A stretch of 64,000 bases of DNA from Unio delphinus (GCA_029339505.1 JAQISU010000096.1:3953501-4017500), one strand, 5' to 3'. Shown: positions 24,867-35,209, counted from the first letter of the stretch. Numbers and translations: made by a program. Notes: a model not told the origin generated them from the sequence alone.

Positions 24867-25071
24867 TTTCTCCGAGAATACTTACCCGATCACATTACTT
24901 TAGGGATATTAGCCTGCTACCTCGCGAATCCAGCCCTACCAAAAGACGAAAATTCGTCTTTCCTGTCTATGTCATATAGACAAAGGGCAATAACTCTTGC
25001 ACCTTACCTCCCTTGCTACCCGCTAGGTGTCGCTTCTTTAGTTTTTTAAGCTGAGCAGTATATAAAACACG
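24867..25071. repeat. Left inverted terminal repeat of the DIRS-like element
   Basis: About 205 bp, from TTTCTCC.GAGAATAC through CCGATCACATTACTTTAGGG and CGAATCCAGCCCTACC to AAAACACG. It is almost identical, inverted, to 30,803-31,010 in its central 170 bp. The terminal dozen bases and the inner 30 differ more. Confidence 0.95.
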
Positions 25072-25099
25072 AGGATGCTCGCATGGCGGGGTGGCGGAG

Positions 25100-25335
25100 C
25101 ATCCGACCTCCACCCCGGGTATCCTCTAGGGAATGATGGTTGGCTTCCCCATGTGAATGATAACCCGGTCTCCTAATTTTCAATCAGCAACACAGCCCAG
25201 GGTCACGTGATATGTGACCCCTTTATACGGTTAAGAAGATAGTTATTGAAATCTTCTTACCTACGAAAATTTATCTGGCGAATCCAGCGAAGCTAATAGG
25301 CTGTGCTGATTGTTGCACATGGGTCTGGTGGGCGT
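25100..25335. repeat. Internal inverted-repeat region (candidate ICR)
   Basis: Between the RT/RNase H relic and the left terminal repeat are several nested inverted repeats: CAATCAGCAACACAGCC (about 25,181) against GGCTGTGCTGATTGTTG (about 25,299), GTCACGTGATATGTGAC, and GGATGCTC...GAGCATCC (25,072-25,102). One piece (GCGAATCCAGC then AAGCTAATAGGCT) echoes the terminal repeat. DIRS1-like elements carry an internal complementary region here for circle formation. That assignment is inference. Confidence 0.5.
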
Positions 25336-25499
25336 CTGGGCTGCCCAACACCGGACCTACTAGAATCAATGTTTGCCTCTGCGAGTACAAACTTGAAGAT
25401 AAAACTGTAGAAGGTTGACTCTGCATGTCAGCCAACAGCTTCTATAAGGTGACTGATTTGCGAATCCTCAGAATCCTCAAACCCCTGGCCGCGGTTGCT

Positions 25500-26940
25500 T
25501 GCGAATACTTGTGCTGACTGTAATCTTCCTGGGTAGATCTATCGCCTAGATTGAGTAGATCAGAGACCCAGGAGTTGTTCCATCTGAGAGGGGCAATCAG
25601 AACCATCTGATAGTTCTGACCCCTTAACTTCTAGATTAATTTCAGTACCAAGACCGTGGGAGGGTAGGAGAATGATCACAACCCTTCCCAGCTGATTGAT
25701 CGAGCATCCACGACCCAAGCTTCTGGGTCTGGCACCTGTGAGATGAAAGGTGGACAACTTGCGATTCCACCTTGTTGCAAAAGATCAATCATCGGACGTC
25801 CCCAAAGTGTGTCAATTGGAAGAAAGTCCAATTGATGGAGTGACCATTCTGTGTGAATGACTAGATAGATTGTCAACCAAGACAATGAGTCTACCAAGAA
25901 TGTGTCTGAATTGTACATTGAGGTGGAGATTGTCGAACCAATGTAGAAACTGCCAGCTCAGATTGTACAGGTCTGGTGATTGGTGTCCCCTTGTTTTGAG
26001 GCAAGGCAACACCACAATGTTGTCTGACATAATGAGGGCAGTTTGTAATAAGAGTTGATCCTGCCCGAAATGAAAGGCATTGATGACAGCCGTTATTTCT
26101 GAAAGGTTGATGTGGAAAGGGGCTCGCCCCTGGCACCCACGTGCCGCTGACAGTATCGAAGTCCGGCAACAGGTGGGCACCCCAACCGTAGGTACTAGTG
26201 GCGGAACATACTGTTATCCCCGCTTGGTGTATCTCCAGAGTAATACCTGTGGACAGCCCACAGGGGTTGTGCCATTGACTCAAGAATGATCGTATCTCTG
26301 GCATGAGCATGACTGTTTTCTGGGATCGAAGGGACTTGAAAAGGGCGCAATTATGCTAGCAACGTCCTTTGTAAAGGGCGCATAAAAGGACGGCTGAGCG
26401 GGATCAAGTCTGCTGCCGCATTGAATAATCCGAGGATCTGCAACTCTCTTGCTAAAATGCGCATTCTGTCGGAAACGGACTCTACGAGTGCAAATATCTG
26501 GATGATCGCAAACTCGAGGAAGCCTTACCAGATTCAGATCGGGAGAAACTCCACACCCAGATGGACCAAAAATCCGGATTGGACAGAGATCAGACTTTAT
26601 CCAGTTCACTAGAAAGCCTATATGATGTAAAGTGATATAAGATCGTTTCTGCCTTTGAGCAGAGTAGAACTTGACAGATGTTTCTGGAGGATGTCGTCCA
26701 AATATACTGCCGACGCAATAGATGAAGTCGAGCGGAACAGGGTGACGACGTAATCCATAACCTTGGTACTAACCCAAGGGCTTAAATTGAGGCCAAAAGG
26801 TATGATATGGAACTGATAAACCAAGTCCCGACAAGCACAACGGAGAAATGTCCGCTACTCGTGGGATAGGGACGTGAAATGTGCGTCGGTCATATCTAGC
26901 CAGCTTATGATGGGGTTTAAGCGACGTGCCCTTCAGACAT
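25500..26940 (-). pseudogene. DIRS-like reverse transcriptase / RNase H relic
   Basis: The RT part begins with a degenerate DMTDAHF block at about 26,890. It continues with YQFHIIPFGLNLSPWVSTKV (26,760-26,822), YLDD at about 26,695 with both catalytic Asp kept, and NWIKSDLCPIRIFGP. The RNase H part has STYGWGAHLLPDFDTVSGTW, HINLSEITAVINAF, LIMSDN and RHILGRLIVLVDNLSS. The first RNase H Asp (usual TDAS) is replaced: the sequence reads CSATS. After RNase H come PDPEAWVVDARSISWEGL and WNNSWVSDLL. Reading shifts among all three minus frames, so no intact protein is possible. The 5' end of the RT domain appears deleted and joined to gag. Confidence 0.85.
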
Positions 26941-28019
26941 GCGTCACGACGTATCAGGTCTAGGTTGGCAGAAGCAGTCAGCGCATTGGCCATGGAATGG
27001 TGAGCTGCCCTGTTAAGAACCCTAGCTAACCGGGCCTTCGACTCCCAAGCATGTTCATTGCCAGATTTTTCAGCGATCCTGAAAATGGCTAGGGAGGCTA
27101 GGTCTAACAGTGAAGACATAGCGACTACATTTCGAACCAGCTTGGACTTGGCATTGAACACAGTTTTGTCCACTTTATAAGACAATGGAGCAGACATATG
27201 GACTGCTGCCATAATTTTATCCAGAGCCGGGACCTCAGTACTGAACGCATCGGAGTGAGTTTTGTACCATCGACCTGAAAACGACGCTTGTACTTGGCTT
27301 TCAGAAAAGAACGCCTTAGCATTTCCTGGATCCCCTATACGTGTCGACAGACAGTCATTAATTTCCTTAATTTTTGTCGACTCGGGAAGGAGGCGGAAGG
27401 ATAGAGTCTCTTCCCCCTCATCCAGATTGACCGACGCTCTAACCTTATAGTCGGTAATGGCAGCAGGAGGTGGAGGGCATTCTGAAGGGGCCAACACCCT
27501 ATAAATTTCCTCCACTGCGACTTTGAAGCTGAACTCAGTCCGTTCCATAGTTGGATCTGCATACAGCTGATTTGCCTGCGATTCATCGCACTCACTATAT
27601 GCATAATCTTGCTCTGGTAAAGCATCCATATCGGGGTAATGCATACCAGGTGGCATAGATGACTCGATTCCGTCATCTCTGATAAAGGCATTCACTCTCC
27701 CTTGTGGATGAGCTGTTATCCTATGGACGGCCGGCAATGCTGAATGAATTGATTGGCATATGTTTGGCCTGAATGACTGCGACGGGCCGGCTATGACTGG
27801 CACCGACCGCTCAAATGGTCGGGTTGGATCGAGAGATTCATCGCCAACATCTGTGTCATGGTAGTGATATGTAGCCGGTAGTACGGATTGACAGACGGAA
27901 ACATCACTAGAATCTTCGTCAATCCGATTTGTGCGGATTGCGGTATGATAAAAGTCCCCGTGCTGGTACGGCGGTACAGTCGGACGGACTGGTATATGAC
28001 TAAAATCTCCATACGGTTG

Positions 28020-28255
28020 GACGACCGGTGCCTGTTGGGCTGGACGGCTGGAGCCAGATGGACGGTCAGTGCCGGCTGGAAGCTTGGCTGGACGACCGGT
28101 GCCATTTGGGCTGAACGGTCATTGCCGGATCGACGCCCGGTGCCAGTTAGTGCTGGCTGGAAGGTCGGCTGGATGACTGGTGCCATATGCGCTGAACGGT
28201 CATTGCCGTATGGATGCCCGGTGCCGGTTGGTGCCGGCTGTAAGGTAATAATAAT
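28020..28255. repeat. 81-bp minisatellite, second diverged array
   Basis: About three units of the same family as 28,800-29,410 (GCCGGCTGGAAGCTTGGCTG, GACCGGTGCCATTTGGGCTG), more diverged and separated from the main array by about 550 bp of non-repeat gag sequence. Confidence 0.85.
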
Positions 28256-28799
28256 TACATAATGCTTATGTAGTGCGGCCAGCACTGCGCGCCCATCTAC
28301 CATTCGCTCAGAGGGAATGTTGGTTCTGGTACAGCTTGCATATCTGTACAGCATACCAGGTGACCTAGATGACGCAATTCTGTCATAATTGACACTTTCA
28401 CTAAATCTCCCTTGTGGAGAAGCCGTGAACATATGGCCGGCCGGCACTGCCGGCTGATTGAACTGGCGAATGGTCGGCCTGAAAGTCCAGTTCTGATAAA
28501 GCTGCCATATCTGGGTAGCGCATACCAAGTGGCATAAATAACTCAATTCCGTCACCTCTGATAATGTCACTAATTCTCCCTTGGCATATTTGACGTATTT
28601 GACGTGACGGGAGGTGTACACCGGCAATACCAACTGATTTGTCTGGTATATGGTCGGCCGGAATGTCGGCGAAGGTCCGGCTATGACCGGCACCTGCCTC
28701 TCGAATGGTCTGATTGGACGGAGATTCATCTATAACAGTTCTCTCATGGTAGTGATATGTAACCAGTAGTGTAGATTGACTGACGGGTACATCACTATA

Positions 28800-29410
28800 A
28801 TCTTCGTAAATCCGATGTACAGCCGGTGCAGGTTGATGCCGGCTGGAAGACCGGTGCCATTTGGGCTTAACGGTCGTTGCCGGATGGTCGGCCGGTGCCG
28901 GTTGATGCCGGCTGGAAGGTCGCCTGGACGACCGGTGCCATTTGGGCTGAACGGTCGTTGCCGGATGGACGGCCGGTGCAGGTTGATGCCGGCTGGAAGG
29001 TTGGCTGGACGACCGGTGCCATTTGGGCTGAACGGTCATTGCCGGGTGGATGGCCGGTGCCGGTTGATGCCGGCTGGAAGGTCGGCTGGACGACCGGTGC
29101 CATTTGGGCTGAACGGTCGTTGCCGGCTGGACGGCCGGTGCCGGTTGATGCCGGCTGGAAGGTCGGCTGGACGACCGGTGCCATTTGGGCTGAACGGTCG
29201 TTGCCGGGTGGACGGCCGGTGCCTGTTGACGCAGGCTGGAAGGTCGGCTGGCCGGCCGGTGCCATTTGGGCTGAACGGCCGGTGCCTGTTGATGCAAGCT
29301 GGAAGGTCGGCTGGCCGTCCGGTGCCATTTGGGCTGAACGGACGGTGCCGGATGGACGGCTAATGCCGGTTGGTGCCTGCTGAAGTGCCGGCTGAACTGA
29401 CGGTGTCGGC
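28800..29410. repeat. 81-bp coding minisatellite, main array
   Basis: About seven units of 81 bp containing GGTTGATGCCGGCTGGAAGG and ACCGGTGCCATTTGGGCTGA. Because 81 is divisible by three, the 27-codon unit repeats in frame. The minus strand gives HRSSSRPSSRHQPAPA-type units and a second frame gives QPTFQPASTGTGRP. The plus strand is also open in two frames. Confidence 0.95.
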
Positions 29411-29656
29411 TGGACGGCCGGCTGGCCGGCCGGCGAAAGTGCATATTAAAATGGATCCAATTGATCCAGCATAGACTCCATGCATCCGGACTTACAGGCC
29501 CGAAAGCCATGCATGGACCTGCGGTGAAATTTACACCCACTAGGCAGCCTAAACCATGTCAACATAATTTCCTCCATTTCCACATTGCCAACACCCATTT
29601 TGCCATTCATGCCTTCGTTGTCGACTTTGCTTACTGAAACGACAAAAGAAGAGAAC

Positions 29657-30640
29657 AAAGCACAAATTAAAAAATTCAGCATATTATTAATTCGATAATA
29701 CTATAACCGTTATTAACGGAGTAGTCAAATTATTCCGTGCCATGTTAACTCTTAATGACAACACTAGTTATCGCCGTGAGCGTGTTGCAATGGTTCGTTC
29801 AAGACGAAGTCTACTGAAACGAAAAAGATGATAAACAAAGCACAATTAGCAATTCAGCACGCTATTAAGTCGCTATTACCATAACCGTAACTAACGGAGG
29901 AAGCGAAATGATTTAGTGTCGCGTGAACTCATGACTACAACATGAATTCCGCCAAAGCACAAATTAAAAATTCAGCATATTATTAATTCGATAATACTAT
30001 AACCGTTATTAACGGAGTAGTCAAATTATTCCGTGCCATGTTAACTCTTAATGACAACACTAGTTATCGCCGTGAGCGTGTTGCAATGGTTCGTTCAAGA
30101 CAAAGTCTACTGAAACGAAAAAGATGATAAACAAAGCACAATTAGCAATTCAGCACGCTATTAAGTCGCTATTACCATAACCGTAACTAACGAAGGAAGC
30201 GAAATGATTTAGTGTCGCGTGAACTCGTGACTACAACACGAATTCCGCCATTAAATAGTCGCAACTGGTCGTTCAGAGACTAAGTCTACTGAAACGAAAA
30301 AGAAGATAAACAAAGCACAAATTAACAATTCAGCACGCTATTAAGTCGCTATTCCATAACCGTAACTAACGGAGGAAGCGAAATGATTAAGTGTCGCGTG
30401 AACTCGTGACTACAACACGAAGTCCGCCATTAAATAGTCGCAACTTGGTCGTTCAAAGACTTTTTTTAAGTCTACTGAAACTACAAAGAAGGTAAATAAA
30501 GCACAAATTATCAATGCAGCACGTTATTAAGTCGCTAATATCGTAAAGGTTACATACGGAATAAGCGAAATTATTGAGTGCTACATGTATTACATGCTAG
30601 TACCGCCATAAGCGTGCTTGACCACGTTGCAACCTAGTCC
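29657..30640 (-). repeat. ~180-bp tandem repeats in the DIRS-like leader
   Basis: Each unit starts near AAAGCACAAATTA.CAATTCAG, passes CCATAACCGTAACTAACGGA and ends near AAGTCTACTGAAACGAAAAAG. Starts are near 29,657, 29,838, 29,955 (a shortened step), 30,135, 30,314 and 30,499. Two unit types (with TATTATTAATTCGATAATAC or with CACGCTATTAAGTCGCTATT) alternate. They lie between the 5' terminal repeat and gag, so they may act as leader or promoter repeats. Confidence 0.85.
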
Positions 30641-30802
30641 GAAGTCTAGAAAAGGTGACAAAGTCACTCAAATTGGAAAATATTGAAAATAATGTATACG
30701 ACCTGTAGAGGAATGATTATCCAACACAGTAATTCCAAATTTAACTTCGGATGGTCAGAATTTACACTAAGATGGCTTGGATTCATTGGAGGTCTAATTG
30801 TA

Positions 30803-31010
30803 CGTGTTTTCGCGTACAGCGAAGCTAAAAAACTAAAGAAGCGACACCTAGCGGGTAGCAAGGGGAGGTAAGGGGCAAGAGTTATTGCCCTTTGTCTATA
30901 TGACATAGACAGGAAAGACGAATTTTCGTCTTTTGGTAGGGCTGGATTCGCGAGGTAGCAGGCTAATATCCCTAAAGTAATGTGATCGGGGAACGTATTC
31001 ATAGGAGAAA
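30803..31010. repeat. Right inverted terminal repeat of the DIRS-like element
   Basis: Inverted partner of 24,867-25,071; it carries CGTGTTTT at its inner end and GGTAGGGCTGGATTCGCGAG in the middle. As the 5' end of a minus-strand element, it should carry any promoter. Confidence 0.95.
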
Positions 31011-31075
31011 TCAAAGACTAATAATAGCACCTCATAATAAAAAAAGGTCATGACAAAGAGAAAACTTTGAGTTAC

Positions 31076-31190
31076 CATCTGCCTCGGACAGCAGCTTCAT
31101 AAAGGCACCCTGAACATCCTTCAGCCGATTCTGAAGAGCTTGATGTGAGCCACACTGCTTCACTAAGGCCAAAAGCCAAACACAGGAAGA
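31076..31190 (-). CDS. ECPAS: ECPAS/ECM29 exon 11 of window
   Basis: 115 nt, 38 codons plus one base. Reads SSCVWLLALVKQCGSHQALQ then RLKDVQGAFMKLLSEAD; human has [20 protein letters not shown] then HLKEIQSAFVSVLSEND. Acceptor ATAG, donor GTAACT. It lies only about 65 bp from the end of the DIRS-like insertion, so its 3' splice-donor flank is close to foreign DNA. Confidence 0.94.
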
Positions 31191-31579
31191 CTATAAAGTA
31201 AGAAAAAGACAATTTCAGTATTTGCTTGTATATAATACACACCCAATACAGATAGTTTGGACCCAGACCTTTGTAATATTAGTTACAATATAATGGGCCA
31301 CATTTGTGGCAACAGATCTTAGTCCCTGTTGGTCATTTCACATTCAATATTTACCAAACAGCATAGAACCAGATCTGCTGTAGCATTATGTGAAAACAGA
31401 CCTGGTTCTACACTGCTTTCACTGGGAGTATGTTAGACATGTGTATGCACAGCATCTTGAATAATACGGTATCAAATTTTTCATATGATCTAGTTCCATT
31501 CCAGGCATTTCATTATAATCGTTTTCTGCAAGATTTCATAAGAAAGTGTAAAATTAAAATTAGCACAAAGGTCAGTTGT

Positions 31580-31805
31580 TATTTAATGCCATTTTGCAGC
31601 ATACGATAGGCAGCCAGTATTATTGGTGGAGGAAGAATGCGGGAAACCCACAGAAAGAACCACTGACCCACGAGAAACTACTGGCAAGCTTTCTCACATA
31701 ACTACATTAGCCGAATCTTAGACTCGAACCCACGCGGACAGTGGTGAGACGGCAGTGGTCCGTAACGGAAAGCACTTTAGACCACTCGGCCACACAGGGC
31801 CTCCA
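31580..31805 (-). mobile_element. tRNA-derived SINE, family 1, copy 1
   Basis: Read on the minus strand it begins with a tRNA-like head, GGCCCTGTGTGGCCGAGTGG (box A), with a box B GGGTTCGAGTC at about 31,721-31,731. A body follows with GGGTTTCCCGCATTCTTCCT and an end near AAAATGGCATTAAATAA. The same family makes the nested pair at 58.2 kb. Confidence 0.85.
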
Positions 31806-32154
31806 CCCAAGTCAGGCTACTGATCATATTTATTTGTGCATATGTTTGGTCAGAACAAAAGAAGATAACTTTTCCTGTGACTAAATTGTTTATATAGTAT
31901 AACTAATTGAATCTTAAAAAAGAGATGTTGTTGCCATTTTAAGGCATTGATACTATTCAATATTTTTAACTAGTGATACAATACCAAGTCAGTATGAGCT
32001 CTGATACCTTATTATTATTATTATTCCAGCTTGACAATTAAGTAATTTATATATTGGTAACCAATGAAATAAGGAGAACAGAAATAGTAACATTCCAAAT
32101 TCATTGGTCACATGCTCGACTCTGTACATAAGGTTTACAATTAAGGAGATGATC

Positions 32155-32186
<32 letters not shown>

Positions 32187-32565
32187 CATAATAAAAATAA
32201 TAATAATAATGAGCATTATGGATTACCCTAATCTTTAGAAGCTCTAAGCGCTTTACAATATCTATAATGATATGACTACAAAAAACAGAAACACCATGAA
32301 ATTGGAGAAAGAACAAAAAATACTGAAAATATTTATGGTAAGAAACATTTTTAGGTATTCAAGTTTGTTCTTGCAGTCAAAAAAGGCGAGTTTTAAGAGC
32401 ACTCTTGAAAGGGATCACTGTGTCTTTGTGTCTAATTTCAATGGGCAATTCATTCCATGTTGCTGGGCCCTAGTATACAAAAGGTGTCCATATGGCTTCA
32501 TTTTCATAGTGGGAATAATGAGTATAAAATTGTCAGAAGGTGGATGGGATCCATCAATGGAACCA
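32155..32565 (-). mobile_element. LINE 3' end, copy C, with (TAA)n tail
   Basis: Minus-strand copy of the LINE tail seen at 9.9 kb. The 3' (ATT)n tail is at 32,155-32,212, AAGCGCTTAGAGCTTCTAAA follows at about 32,240, and the ORF2 end with AATTGCCCATTGAAATTAGA and an FKSALKT-type block is at 32,390-32,450. It extends slightly further 5' than copy A. Confidence 0.8.
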
Positions 32566-32810
32566 AATCAGAGGCCTGAATCTTAATCATTTATCAGTGT
32601 CTTTTAAAATTGTAACAACGTAAACACTGCATAGTTTCCATGTTTTCAAGGTTCTTCCAGACAAATAATATAACATTTATTTTACATGACTGACAAGAAA
32701 TTTATTTTGAATATGAGAAGGGCCTGATTTTGATTTAGAAGGGTTAAAGGCATCATTTTGTAGCTCTAAGGCATGACATTAAACATGAATGAGACCATGC
32801 TAGTACTGAC

Positions 32811-32906
32811 CTGGCGTACATGAGGGTTGACATTGGGGACATACTGTTGAAGGACAGTTGTCAGATACCACTCAACATCATCATCTGTTGCTGCTGTTGC
32901 TCTGGC
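32811..32906 (-). CDS. ECPAS: ECPAS/ECM29 exon 10 of window
   Basis: 96 nt, 32 codons, phase 0. Encodes ARATAATDDDVEWYLTTVLQ and ends YVPNVNPHVRQ; human has [20 protein letters not shown] and SPNPHVRQ. The NPHVRQ end is shared exactly. Acceptor TTACAG, donor GTCAGT. Confidence 0.92.
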
Positions 32907-34108
32907 CTGTAAGATACAACATGGTGTGACAAAGTTTAAACACTAATGCAAAGCGTATTCATATAAACAAATACAGAATTCTTATTACTGTTCATTCTGC
33001 TACTTTTGAAGGTTTTTTGTACTTTTGTAAAAATGAACATTTGTTTCAAAACTTAATTTCACTGATGTGCCTCTTCTAACAAGAGTACTTTAAATGGCAT
33101 TTAATAAGTCTGCCCCATCTTTAATGGTTCTCAATGACGGCACTTGTAGGGCATGCTTTACTCTTTTAATTATTGACTTATTGGTCTTAATGACCTGAAT
33201 ATTCAAGGTATGCAGTTTTAAACTAAAATAATTTTGGAAATATGATTATTTTCTGTAGTTTCTTTATCATCCTAGGTGTAAACCATCCACAAATTTTAAA
33301 TGAAAAACTGGCTGACAGAGATTGATGTAGGATGCATCTCATATGTAATTCCAACAGAGTTTGAATTGAACTGCTTTGTGGCATTGACTGGATCTTAAGC
33401 GATTGTCGCTATAGGAATTTCTAAATATATTTTCTTGGGAGTCGGGACTGCCTTTTGACGTCTTGCGTAAAGCTGGTCAGTATATATGGTAGTGATATTG
33501 TAAATGAAGAAAAAAAAACAATTTTAAATCTGATAAATTCTGAACACTTATTGCATTTATTAGTTTTATGTAGAGTCCAACTGTAAATATCACAGACCCA
33601 AACTTGTGGTCACATAATGTGTTAGCAGATCTGTGTCTCTGCAGCTTGTTAGGAGTAATCAGTAGAACAAAAAACTCAAGCCCTGATCTGCTGACACGTT
33701 ATGAGACAGCAAATCAGGGTCTATGTTGTTTGTAGCTGGCATTGACTTGTAAGCCAGTATATACAGTAAACCAAACTCTATGGTTGCTGACCATTTATGA
33801 CATTTCAAAACAGTGCAGGTCATTCAACATAAATGTTCTGCATGCTATTTTAACCAAGTAAATGTTATTCTCATTGACTATAGATCAAATTAAAGAATAA
33901 TTGACCTGGATAATAGTGTACACAAAGTATAATTTGCATACAAAGTAAAATTTGATTGGCCATAATTCAATAATTTATAAAAGTGAGTATTATGATTTAT
34001 TTTGATAAACACATGCTGGAGTTAAAACATAGTCAAACCTGTGGTCCTTAGAATTATTTATTAACTTAAATGGACAAGTACCTGCTGAATGCCAAAATAA
34101 AGACAGAC
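32907..34108. other. Intron between exons 9 and 10
   Basis: AT-rich. Short CAGATCTGCT motifs near 33,630 and 33,690 resemble a dispersed repeat seen near 31,370 and 56,880, with nothing firmer. Confidence 0.5.
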
Positions 34109-34222
34109 CTTAAACTGCTGTTCTGTTTCTGTCCAGTAGTTTCTACCAGTAGGAGAATTAGAACCTAAAGCAGCATCAACAAGTGACTCTCCAATTGTAA
34201 ATTGAAGATCCAACTGCTTGGA
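34109..34222 (-). CDS. ECPAS: ECPAS/ECM29 exon 9 of window
   Basis: 114 nt, 38 codons, phase 0. Begins SKQLDLQFTIGESLVDAALG, close to human [20 protein letters not shown], and ends NYWTETEQQFK (human DAWQMTEEEYT). The QFTIGE block is a strong family marker. Acceptor TTTCAG, donor GTCTGT. Confidence 0.94.
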
Positions 34223-35209
34223 CTGAAATTATAAACATTTTATACAAAAATATAAGTATGAAAATACAAAAAATAAAGACTGAAGCTGATTCTCAAAATA
34301 ATCAAACAACTAGTTTTCCTCAAGTCCAATTGTACAGAATGAATTCAAATTCAATGTTGCCTATGCATGTAGTTCCTCTGTTCTGTTTTTGTTTAGCATT
34401 CATGACATTATTTTATTTTATTTTAAGTTTCATAGTCCTAGCAAGCTTTCATCAGACAAGTTGAGTAATTTATGGGTTTTGCTCTTGCATCAAGAAACAA
34501 AATTACTGGAATTATTCAAAGAATTTTCTAACTTTCCAATGCAAAAAAAAGTAGTTCTATTCATCACATTGCATATACATTCAATGTTGTCTAACATCTA
34601 TTGTTATGAACTTGGATAATGCACAGTTAAACATGTGTTAAAATTTGTGGAGACACAAGAGTTTGAACCAAAGGTTTAAGTCTTTTCTGAATGCTCTGGG
34701 AAAGAACATATATTATTGTTATTCAGATATAAATAATAACTAGGTATATAAACTACTTAGCATCATTATATCACCTATAAATCATATTTTACCATTCCAA
34801 ACAGGTTGAATCATGCAAGAAGCATGCTTCATATGCAAGGCTATCAAACCATTTAACTAAGCCAAATACATGAGAACAATGCTTACAGCATACGGCTATA
34901 AAATCAGTCAGAACTGGCCTGATCATGTCAAAATTAGACTTTGCATGCCAGGCTATAAAATCAGTCAGGACTGGCCTGATCATGTCAAAATTAGATTTTG
35001 CATGCCAGGCTATAAAATCAGTCAGGACTAGCCTGATCATGTCAAAATTTGACATTGTATGCCAGGCTATAAAATCAGTCAGGACTGGCCTGATCATGTC
35101 AAAATCTGACTTTGTATGCCAGGCTATAAAATCAGTCAGAACTGGCCTGATCATCTGAGAACTATGCTTCACAATCAAGTCTATAAAGTGCTGCTGATTA
35201 CTCAGTTAC
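34223..35209. other. Intron between exons 8 and 9
   Basis: Contains the 57-bp minisatellite; the rest is AT-rich and featureless. Confidence 0.6.
34880..35165. repeat. 57-bp minisatellite
   Basis: Five units of CTATAAAATCAGTCAGAACT then GGCCTGATCATGTCAAAATT and a variable GCATGCCAGG end. As 57 is a multiple of three (19 codons), both strands show open 19-residue repeats (for example FDMIRPVLTDFIAWH). This is a repeat artefact, not a gene. Confidence 0.95.

Larger units (their letters stand above)
26941..29540 (-). pseudogene. DIRS-like gag-like region, frameshifted
   Basis: Three long overlapping minus-strand open stretches (28,401-29,540; 27,791-28,729; 26,769-27,803), which I read as one broken gag-like gene. 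The N-terminal part is a low-complexity Pro/His/Ser-rich repeat built by an 81-bp minisatellite. The C-terminal part is globular and charged, with LARVLNRAAHHSMANALTAS and DLIRRDACLKG, similar in style to DIRS gag C-termini that precede RT. Several copies of a PVIAGPS..FRP.I.Q segment occur (27,780, 28,690), suggesting internal duplication. No zinc knuckle seen. Confidence 0.65.
24867..31010 (-). mobile_element. Defective DIRS-like retrotransposon with inverted terminal repeats
   Basis: A 6.1-kb block with clearly higher GC than its surroundings, bounded by ~205-bp inverted terminal repeats. Read on the minus strand it has a leader with ~180-bp tandem repeats, a gag-like region, a reverse transcriptase (PFGLNLSPWVSTK, YLDD), RNase H (STYGWGAHL, MSDN, RHILGRL) and the connector after RNase H. 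This order, together with inverted ends, is that of DIRS1-like tyrosine-recombinase retrotransposons. No tyrosine recombinase or methyltransferase domain is visible in the roughly 450 bp left before the 3' terminal repeat, and the gag-RT junction looks deleted. The copy is therefore non-autonomous or dead. It sits in the ECPAS intron between exons 11 and 12, in the same orientation as the host gene. Confidence 0.85.
31191..32810. other. Intron between exons 10 and 11
   Basis: Contains SINE copy 1, a (TAA)n microsatellite (32,155-32,212) and LINE tail copy C; otherwise AT-rich. Confidence 0.6.

Noticed and set aside
28776..29383. Plus-strand open stretches of 168-195 codons rich in Arg/Gly
   Set aside because: Antisense readings of the 81-bp gag minisatellite; kept only as an observation, not as genes.
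31720..31801. tRNA gene suggested by box A and box B
   Set aside because: The tRNA-like part cannot be folded into a credible cloverleaf by eye and continues into a SINE body; also true at 40.9, 47.4, 58.6 and 58.7 kb.
34789..35178. Repeat protein of 19-residue FDMIRPVLTDFIAWH units
   Set aside because: By-product of the 57-bp tandem repeat; both strands are open and nothing supports translation.
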